Origin: Undaria pinnatifida
Lineage: Eukaryota; Sar; Phaeophyceae; Laminariales; Alariaceae
Reading direction: 5' to 3'
Assembly: GCA_012845835.1 (NCBI GenBank)
Contig: JABAKD010000010.1
Location: 2,946,788 to 3,010,787 of the forward strand
DNA length: 64,000 nt
Shown: positions 57,201 through 64,000 of the stretch, one piece after another
How positions within the stretch are numbered: the stretch's first letter is position 1
How the letters are laid out: each line of letters opens with the position of its first letter
Program-made: the position numbers and the translations under genes
The notes under the pieces: model-generated
What the model saw: only the letters and a program-made list of their open reading frames with translations
What the model was told of the DNA's origin: nothing
Databases searched by the model: none

Positions 57201-59100
57201 GCGCATGGCGAGACGTACTTGTCGAATTGCCGGATGATGGAGTTCGCGAGTCTGAATATCGCGCGAGGCACGATACTGCTCGTGCTGCTGTTAATAGGCG
57301 ATCACAACAGATGGTTGAAAAGGCTACACATCTCGTTTGTTTTGATCGCGAAACAATTGCAGCTTCGTTTTTTTTGTCACACTCCTTGGAGTTTATGTTT
57401 TTTTGCGGCAGTAGTTAACCCTCTTTTGTAACTGCATCCACTTTTCTTGGAACAAAACTACTTGAAATTATTGTGATGCTTCGAAGTACTCGGTATAAAT
57501 TTTGGAGTACAAAATAAAACAAAGCGCGCCTCCTTTCTTAAGCCCCATTGCCTTCCAACGGTGTCGTCCCCCACTTCATCTCCCCTCCGTCACGCGCGGC
57601 AGGCCTTTCCACCTTCAAAAGCGTTTACAATTTCGAAGAAGAGGGACCTCCTGTCCTCCAGTCTGTCCCCGATACCGGAAGCGGCCCCTCAGAAGCGTCC
57701 CCGCAAGCTCCTGGGCGCCGGAACCAGTCGCTGCAAGACCCCGAAAGGGAAGGGGGGTCTCGCCCTGGGCCTTATTAGAGACAAGAACGATGCCATAGCC
57801 CCTATGTCTGCCGTCGCCGCTACCGTGCAAACCGCCGGTGCAGTCGCGGCGCCGGTTGCGGCTGTCCCTGGAGGTACCGGCGGTGCTACAGCTCGACCCC
57901 TGCTGGCGGCATGTGGCGTCGGGCCTAGGTCGGGAGCGGCGGCGTCTCGGGCTGGGTTGGCGATGAGGTCGGGGGAGGGGGCGACGGCGGTGGTGCCTGC
58001 GCTTAAACCCAAGAAGGTGGGCGGGTAGAGGGGAGGGGTACTCATTTGTTGATTTCCTTGGGAATTTGACCATTGATCACGCGTCCGTCCCTTTCTGTCA
58101 TGGGGGTTGGGGCAAGAGTGACAGAGTGATAGAACGACATGCACGAGATAGTCGGTTTGCCACGGTATCAAGAAATAAAGTCTTGTGGCGCTCGCGGCAG
58201 TTTTTGGGTGCTCTTTCATAAGACGGCTCTTTCATCGAGCAGTAGAGGTGTGGGGTGGGTGAAACAGGTGTCATTGTTTTGTAGAGCATGAGGTGACATT
58301 TTTATCTTGGGACATGGAGGTAGGTTGCCGGGCGGTGCCTGGGGATGTGGGTCATCATTCGTAGCTTACTACAACTCACCCGGACGAGTATTACGCCATT
58401 TTTCAGGACTCCTTATATTTACTACGACGGCGTCTCCACGCGGAAGACACTTATAGGCCTATATCGACCTAGACTCGGTTTCGCTTTCCGTTGCCAAGAT
58501 GCGGGCTCTGACTATTTTTATGTTGTGCCCTATGCTATGTTTTCGATTTCGGGATCCTCGTTTACCTAGCGACACGTTCGGATGTTTTTTTCCCAAAGTA
58601 AAACGTAGTCGCCTGCCCTGTTCGGTGGTAGTAGTAGACCAGATTGTGTATTGGTGATAGGAATTAACGGGGTTAATGTTATAGTAAAAACCTGTCTTGA
58701 TATTTTGCGGTGTTTTTATTGTCGGCCTTCCAAATTATAAACCTATACAATACCCTGGTATGGTTTAATACAAAAACAACTGACCTAATTGTGCCCGATT
58801 TGTACAACAACCACCTTGTGCAGTAGTATGCTGTACTGTGTTTGGGACAAGTTTATGGGTTAGTGTTATCGTCAAACCCTTTCGAACTGTTTTGCGCTGT
58901 CTATCTCGTCCGTGTAAATGCTGACACGTTCCGGTGCCGCGCTGTGCTCCGCCTGTCCGCAGCTGTCGACCAACTCCCTTCTCGGCATGAGGGGCAAGTC
59001 GTCGAAGTCGTTCATCAGGGGGTCGTTATTTCAGGGTTTCCTCGACCCCAAAAACGGCTTTCGGGTTCCCAAGCTTAAGGCTGGGGCAAGCCGACCGTAG
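44440..59100 (+). CDS. Giant coiled-coil, R-T-P-motif protein, probably nuclear; family unknown
   Basis: Ten proposed exons: 44440-46104, 46746-47574, 47666-47750, 48513-49029, 50403-50522, 51617-51814, 52159-52376, 53745-56850, 57603-58016 and 58963-59100. All phases fit, giving about 2,429 residues. Only the junction at 47575-47665 is doubtful. Residues 1-830 are low complexity with poly-Gln and seven R-T-P motifs (for example KLSRTPP, KLARTPP twice, KVPRTPV, MRTPSTR), possible CDK-type phosphosites. About 835-1330 is coiled coil (GELRQEVASLADRLAKQANE onward) carrying four 14-residue EKEGREANLALENA-type repeats. About 1390-1490 has three KRKAVAKKRGG basic clusters; 1553-1943 is a tandem 196-residue duplication with acidic SSDED and basic stretches; the rest is Lys/Ser/Ala-rich with a short conserved-looking end (SLFQGFLDPKNGFRVPKLK). 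This composition fits a chromatin or mitotic scaffold protein, but that is inference. Introns hold repeats and an LTR. Confidence 0.8.
44571..44610 (+). repeat. CAG trinucleotide repeat (poly-Gln)
   Basis: Eleven CAG codons in exon 1 of the giant gene. Further CAG/CAA runs lie at about 45613-45790, giving an imperfect Gln-rich block of about 60 residues. Confidence 0.9.
46120..46213. repeat. Dispersed repeat D, copy 2 (intron 1)
   Basis: A GTT/GCT-rich run followed by ATAATTTAGTCCGTGGTCAC and ACAGGCTCCAACTACTC, matching 11230-11327. Confidence 0.7.
48120..48430. repeat. Pyrimidine-rich CTTG repeat tract in an intron
   Basis: TTGCTTG phrases recur throughout, with a pure (CTTG)n run at about 48243-48272. 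It lies in the intron before the exon starting at 48513 and keeps spurious Cys/Leu/Phe-rich frames open. Confidence 0.8.
48850..49020 (+). repeat. 42 bp tandem repeats coding two-heptad coiled-coil units
   Basis: Four imperfect units of GAGAAGGAGGGGAGGGAGGCGAACCTTGCGCTC type. Each encodes 14 residues (EKEGREANLALENA-like), that is two heptads, so the repeats would extend the coiled coil without breaking its register. Confidence 0.85.
49085..49215. repeat. GGGTCGGGTC / CCCGACCCG repeat, copy 1
   Basis: Phrases such as GGTCGGGTCAGGGTGCCCC and CCCGACCCGTGAGATTTCG occur here. A related, partly inverted copy lies at about 52590-52735. Both are in introns of the giant gene. Confidence 0.55.
49403..49572. 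repeat. Dispersed repeat I, copy 3 (intronic)
   Basis: A more diverged member of the family at 8258-8440 and 59410-59594: AGTGCCAGTTGAATAGTG, TATAGTGCCAGTGAAATCG and CTGGCACATACCG. Confidence 0.55.
50656..50936 (+). mobile_element. Solo or truncated LTR of the 26.6 kb TRIM family, intronic
   Basis: TGTTATGATATCCC ... TTATTATACA is a third copy of the LTR at 26593-26893, sharing GGGAGCCTAACAAGACG, CACATGC..GCATGTGCG, TTATCTAGTACAAG and AGAGAAACCTGCAA. It is followed directly by the primer-binding-site-like TGGCGTTGTCGGCAGGA (50937-50953), so this is a 5' LTR with some internal sequence. No second LTR follows. It sits in the intron between exons 50403-50522 and 51617-51814, in the sense orientation of the host gene. 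Confidence 0.8.
52590..52735. repeat. GGGTCGGGTC repeat, copy 2
   Basis: CGCGGGTCGGGTCGGGAGG and CACGGGTTGGGTCGGGTCAC are related to 49085-49215; intronic. Confidence 0.5.
53105..53205. repeat. Dispersed repeat H, copy 2 (intronic)
   Basis: Matches 30955-31055 in the same orientation: GGTGCAGTGGGATGAAAAAC and GCGGGCGGTCTACG. Confidence 0.65.
54769..55941 (+). repeat. 588 bp coding tandem duplication (196 residues)
   Basis: Unit 1 is 54769-55356 and unit 2 is 55357-55941. Both begin GTGTCTGAAGGCGA and end GACGTGGCTGCTCG. By eye they are about 95 percent identical; unit 2 lacks one codon near 55757. The reading frame is preserved, so the duplication lengthens the protein without disrupting it. 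Confidence 0.9.
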
Positions 59101-59260
59101 TCCTCGATCCCAAAGGCTACAGCGTTCCACGCTGAGACCGGGGTAAGCCAACTGCAGTCATCGACCCCCGTAACGGCTATAGGGTCTCCAAGGTAGAGGC
59201 TGGGGTAAGCCGACTGTTGTCCTCGTTCCCGATAGCAGGCTTCGGGCTCAACGGTGGGGT
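59075..59260. repeat. Tandem repeat of about 62-64 bp at the 3' end of the giant gene
   Basis: Three to four imperfect units of AAGGCTGGGGCAAGCCGAC..AGTCCTCGA.CCC..AACGGCTA. The first unit includes the last codons and stop of the proposed final exon, so the repeat has probably grown out of, or into, the coding end. Confidence 0.7.
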
Positions 59261-59409
59261 AAGGTGGCCGAAGGCGGTGTTTTGAGCATCGCTGTTCACT
59301 GCTCTCATGTGTGTGATGTGCCAGGTCTTCGATGTTTCGAGGATATGTTTAGTGGAGTATATACTTTTGGTGTACCCGGGTTCCTGCAAGAGTATGCTCG
59401 AGAATACTG

Positions 59410-59594
59410 TAGAAGTTTCTTTATAGCGCCGGTTGAGTAGTTCGATTGCCCGCTACAGTGCCTGTAAAATCGTTTGGCATAGATGGGAACAACCAGCAGT
59501 AGCAGTATGCGGAGTAGTGCTGGTTGCCTCTGCAGTGCCACTTTTTTTCAGCTGGCACATGCCGGCAATGTAGAGGGGCCAATACTGTACCAGG
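59410..59594. repeat. Dispersed repeat I, copy 2
   Basis: Closest relative of 8258-8440 (TATAGCGCCGGTTGAGTAG, AGTGCCTGTAAAATCGTTTG, CATAGATGGGAACAA). Confidence 0.75.
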
Positions 59595-60159
59595 CTCGAT
59601 ACCCGGGTGTGCCAGAGAATACTATTCCCGACTAAACCAACCACACCGTTTCATTGCAGATGTTTTGTATAGAGGCGTGCGATCTGTTTTGGTTCTGAGA
59701 GGTTGGGTGTTTGATGCGTTCGCTCAACGCTCGTGTAGTGTCAGCGGTGACGCACGAGGGTGTTTTTTGCGCGATAGCTAGGGTGCTGTCGCGTAGGGGC
59801 TGGCCGGGAGGGAGTGCGTATGTTTTTTTATGCTAGTTTTTGCTATGTCATGCACTCGGCGCAGTGGTGGTGGTCGTCGCTTACCGCGTTTTTCTCCCCC
59901 GCAACAGACGGCGGAAGTTCTGGCTTTTACTTTGTGTGATTAAACCACGTTTTAAGTAACCCAGAGTTTTCTACGAGCTATGAAGAAAGTCGAGCATGTG
60001 CAGCGGGGAAAACAGTACTGCTATTATTAATGCCTACGACCTTAAATGAATTGCTTGGCGCAAGGAAGAGGGTGAGGTTTTAATCTTTTCAGTCTATTCC
60101 TGTCTGGAGGTGGTGAATGTGTCCAATGTTACTTGCATTTGCCATACGGCACCCATGGC

Positions 60160-60390
60160 CGTTTCGACGTAAATCAGCTAAGAGAGGACGACAGCACCGG
60201 TTGGTTGAATTCTCCCGCTTTTAAAGGCAGGACTGGGCCGTGGGGCGACCACGCTTTGTGATGTCGGGAAACGATTGACGTCAATCAGACGAGAGAACCA
60301 GAGCACCGGTTGGTTGAGTTCCCCCGCTTTTAAAGGCAGGACTGGGCCAGAGGGTGACCATGTTCTGTAAAAGTCCTGAAACGATTTAAC
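60160..60390. repeat. Tandem duplication, 109 bp period
   Basis: CACCGGTTGGTTGA..TTC.CCCGC and TTTTAAAGGCAGGACTGGGC occur at 60195 and again at 60304, with similar flanks (GTCGGGAAACGATTGACGTC / GTCCTGAAACGATTTAACGTC). Confidence 0.8.
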
Positions 60391-60399
60391 GTCGGTCGA

Positions 60400-62460
60400 G
60401 GTTTAATTACCGGGCACGCGTTAATGAAGTGGATGTGGGAAGTGTGGTATGCTGGCCTGCGATGGGAAGGAGTCACAGGGGAGGTTCGTCGGCGGCATCC
60501 GGAGAGCGTTATCTCTTGCTCGCTTGCCCTCCCCCCTACACCCCGACACCGACGTATTGTTATAGAAGTGTCGGTTTTAGGGTGAAGAAAACGGGTGGGT
60601 TTCGTGTAGAGCAATGCCTTTGTCTTTCATGTGTGTGTTCGGGGATACTTGGTATCGGTATTTTTTTTTGTTCGCTTTCATTGGCAAGTGGTGGGTGAGG
60701 GGAGCGGCTATTTACCTTGCTTCGCGCCTGGGTTGGTTTTGCCGATCTTAAGCTAGTATTATTGCTGTATGCCTATTTTTTGTTCCCCAGAGAGAGCACC
60801 GCTCTTCTTCGCGGCGAAAAAGACCACGGTTCGCTGAGCTTTTTCCCGCAGAAGGAGAAGTGCCATCGTGATCATTTCAAATTGCGGTCGTTGATGACCC
60901 TTTTGGAAGCGAATGATGAGCAATATACGACTTGCCCTTTCTTGTTCTCCATTGTGCTCCTTTGCTTGCCCAGCAATGTCGTTTTTTACGCTTCGGTTCA
61001 TGGCACACATTTTCTTTCTTTGGAATATATAATATACAGCATGCTGGGGAGTTCCTATGCTTGCTCACTTTTCGGATTCCTACAGTCCATCTATGCCTCC
61101 ATTTTGCTCGTTTTCGGATGTTTGTAGTGCTGCCAAGCAAGGCGTTATACCAGCGGGGGGGGGGCGCTCGAATATTGTGAAATATCGAGTTGGGCACAGG
61201 TGGACATCGATCCAGGTTGTGATTCTCTCTTTTTGTTTCGCTGTGTTGGCCTCGTTTTGAACGGCGTTATATTTTGCTGTTTATAGAGTAGTCGTGGGAG
61301 AAAGAAAGCAAGGAAAAAGGTTGAACATGTATCGTATTGGTTGAAAATGGTGTGTGTGTAGCAGTGCTGGGCTCATGTTGAGCGGCGATATTGACTTTAT
61401 TTTGCAGGTGTGAGAGGGGAACCAAAGAAGGCCCAACCGGAGTGCTTAAACGTAAGGCGTGTCTAGCTCTGCGTCGCTGGAAGGCCTCGATCGAAGTAAA
61501 GAAATAACGTGGCGATAGCGCCTAGCGCAGATGGACGTAGCGCAAAAATGAGGCGATCGGTGTGTGCTGCCAGTGAGGTTGTCCAGGTGTTGTAAACGGA
61601 CACCGCTTTACAAGTACAGGAGGGTAAGCAAAGCATCAGCGTCGTAAGCTCAGTGGAGCGTTTGAAAGTATCCCTGGACTTGAAATTTGAACTGTCAATG
61701 TCAATGGTCGCTTACTTTGTGTTAGGCAGGTACGTTGAGAGAGGCAACGTGGCCGGCCAGAGAGCTCCTATAAATAATACTGAGTACTTGAGAAAGATTT
61801 TCACAAGCATGCCATTGTACGAACGACGGCGGCTAAAAGTGGAGGTGGTGATTCGTCGAATCGAGCGAGCCCTCCCCCCTCCTGTCCCCGCGGCTTGTGA
61901 GCCATCGGAGACAACCCGCTCTGCACGCATGAGGCATTAATGATTTGTGTACCACCATTTAATATGATTATTGATGGGCCAGGGGGGGGCGTACGGTAGG
62001 GAGAAATGAACACCTTTTACTTTGTGCGACGAGTAAAAAAGTCCTCTTCGGCGACCGCCGACGATGATATTACGTTCCAGCAGCGTGAACCGCCCTGCTT
62101 AGTCTAAGAGGACACGCCAAACAATAACTATAACTGCATAGCTCTTCATACCGGTGTAAAAAAAAATGGACGTGCTGGATGTCGTTGGGGGTCGTAGGGA
62201 AAACGGGTTCGTTGTATTATACATTGAAGGCAGCAAACAACCGCCAAAGCATGAACGATAGGCTGGGTGTGAGCGTTGTGCTGGTTTTGGCTCGTAACAT
62301 ACCAGGTACGTACACACACCACAACGACAACAGATGTATCCAGATGTATGTGCAGGGATATACTGGCATATGCGTGATATATAGGTATATATGTGTGCGT
62401 GATGTTTCCTCCCAACCAACGAACGGGTGTGCGGTGTGCGGCGGGATGGGGATTTTATGA
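60400..62460. other. No gene recognised
   Basis: Several frames of 70-136 codons occur, including a Phe/Leu-rich one at 60717-61127, but none shows coding bias, a domain or a consistent splice partner. Confidence 0.3.
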
Positions 62461-62557
62461 AAAAATTGAAAAACGTCAGCTGTGAGTACGACCGACTGAA
62501 TGATTGAAAGTCAACTTTGCAAGTACATTTATTTATGTTTCACCAATAAATATAGAC

Positions 62558-62585
62558 TACAACAGTAGTAGTAGTAGTAGTAGTT
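62558..62585. repeat. AGT trinucleotide microsatellite
   Basis: A short (GTA)n run, about seven units. Confidence 0.8.
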
Positions 62586-62819
62586 GCCCGAAATTTACGG
62601 AAGGTCGCGCGCGCGTGTTATATGTTTGATCCTCATAAAAAAAATAGGTCGGTGATTCCCCTGGATGTTGTCAGCGTCAACAACAACAGGTCCTGGAGGA
62701 CGATTTTCCATAATAATAATAATTATGTGCACTGATACTATAAAATCCGCATGGAGGGTAGATATTATAGTAAGCATTAGACTATAGTCTAGTCTTAGAC
62801 TATTATTAATGAAAAAATT

Positions 62820-63035
62820 AAAATACACTCCACTGGACCAGCTGTGAGATCGAATATTTTGTCGAAACTCATCTTTGTTTGCAAGCTGTGTGTGATACTA
62901 CTCCGATCGCGCGTATTACGGGTTGTGTGTCCTCATTAAGGATATAGGTCGGCGACTCCCCTTGCAACTGCTGCAGTGTAGCTATCAGGGTCAACAGGGT
63001 GACGTTAGGCAGTCTGTGCGCGGAAAATATAAAAC
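62820..63035. repeat. Dispersed repeat E, copy 2
   Basis: Partner of 17850-18015, with one extra internal phrase (GATATAGGTCGGCGACTCCC) that also occurs at 62643-62665. It carries one instance of the 50 bp CAGCTGTGAG motif. Confidence 0.7.
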
Positions 63036-63039
63036 CCTC

Positions 63040-64000
63040 AGACTATACGAAGTATATGACATGGTCAGTATCGAGGGCGGGGGTTACAATAAGGATGATA
63101 TTATCACATGATACGACCAATAGGTGGGTTGTAATTATCGTTGCAGGTGTACCAGGTACTATTGTACAGTCACATTCTGCGTACCTATAGACTACTTACT
63201 GTATAATCCAAGTGGGATTTTGAGGAAGAGTTTTCATTGGCTACAAAAAGAGCGAGCGCACAAACAAACGAAAAACGAAACCGACACGTGAAAAAATAGT
63301 ATTTGGGGATATCGGGGAGGGGACGGGGGAGGTATCCTAAAAAAAAACGTTGTGCCCACGGGTCACACATCATCAGGCAGCAAGCAGGTGTTTGCCTCAG
63401 CGCCACACCATGAAATACGTGCATAGACAGCTGCGATGCCCTTCTCTCGAGGCACGGACAGTTACCCGGACATCACATCGCTCGCAATACGCAAGCCTGC
63501 GAGCTTGTGAAGACGCTGCTGACCTTTTCCGAGCCTCAAATCACAATCGCTCGACCTTCTTGTATCATAGCTTCCGAGCTGTTTCGAACGGTTGTCTTGA
63601 CCTCACCTGCCTTTCTTTATCATCAGCTACATACCAGTATCATCAACGATGCTGGCCGGTAAAGAAGGTGAGCAGCGGGTTTTATTAGACGAATCGACGC
63701 GCGACGAGGAAGTCGCAGCCGATGTGCCGGGAGGGTTGATGATTCTCTGTGTCGTGGTGGTGACTGCCCGAAGTTCGGGCAGTATTAATAGGTGTTTTTG
63801 CGAAAGAGCGTCCTCATTGTTTTTGACAGGTACCACAGCTGGGTAGAGCGCATTTTTTTTACTGGTAAACAAAATCGGCAAAGTTGTTGGAGCTTGGATC
63901 TATGACAAAATTAATCACCAGCGCCTGGGATATCAACAACAACGGTTGTCGTACTCTATCATCACCACCAGTAGGCAGTCGAAACGGGCGCATATGTGCA
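63040..64000. other. No gene supported; possible first exon at the edge
   Basis: An ATG at 63649 (MLAGKE, then donor-like GTGAGC) could start a gene leaving the window. The frame runs on to 63846 and third-position bias is weak. Nothing else is supported. Confidence 0.2.

Noticed and set aside
60717-61127. 136-codon hydrophobic ORF as a membrane protein
   Set aside because: T-rich sequence gives Phe/Leu codons; there is no third-position bias and no splice or start context.
1-64000. CRISPR array, bacterial operon or prophage
   Set aside because: No regularly spaced identical repeats with unique spacers and no clustered gap-free coding; splice sites and intron-rich genes show eukaryotic DNA.

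Overview
The window is eukaryotic nuclear DNA. Its coding regions are split by GT-AG introns (one looks GC-AG), GC-rich at third codon positions, and full of low-complexity runs (poly-Gln, poly-Ser, Ala- and Gly-rich). Most of the rest is degenerate satellite, dispersed repeat and small retrotransposon sequence. This style, together with a bacterial-type MnmM/YtqB-like methyltransferase of the kind also found in plastid-bearing eukaryotes, suggests a stramenopile alga, most likely a brown alga. That assignment is an inference from style.

Layout. 0-14 kb is repeat-dominated: a GTACCTAA satellite broken by a ~0.8 kb insert; a ~72 bp tandem array flanked by diverged direct repeats; a large inverted repeat (6.8-9.8 kb) whose centre holds three short LTRs of a TRIM-type element; a small basic ORF (10.8-11.1 kb); and a 2 kb satellite built on the palindrome GGTATCGATACC. 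14-22 kb holds two spliced genes of unknown function, a minus-strand gene ending at 16.5 kb and a plus-strand gene at 19.8-21.8 kb. 22-33 kb is again repeat-rich: a decayed non-LTR retrotransposon tail, a decayed YGSRGEEPP-repeat reading frame, a ~350 bp diverged tandem array, a complete TRIM element at 26.6-27.3 kb, GGCGGGAA-rich repeats and tRNA-like (SINE-like) modules.

The main genes lie in 33-59 kb. A minus-strand reading frame at 33.4-34.8 kb has conflicting frames. A six-exon minus-strand gene (41.8 to 38.0 kb) encodes an Ala-rich N-terminal region joined to a class I SAM-dependent methyltransferase domain of the MnmM/YtqB (rRNA_methylase-like) family; every intron phase agrees. A ten-exon plus-strand gene (44.4 to 59.1 kb, about 2,430 residues) encodes a probable nuclear coiled-coil protein with repeated R-T-P motifs, poly-Gln tracts, 14-residue coiled-coil repeats, repeated basic clusters and a recent 196-residue tandem duplication. 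I do not recognise its family. The MnmM-like and giant genes are divergent, about 2.6 kb apart. 59-64 kb holds short tandem repeats and dispersed repeat copies, with no gene I can support.

Exon boundaries were read by eye from splice consensus and phase, without transcripts. The MnmM-like gene and exons 3-9 of the giant gene are well supported. The other genes have uncertain starts or ends.
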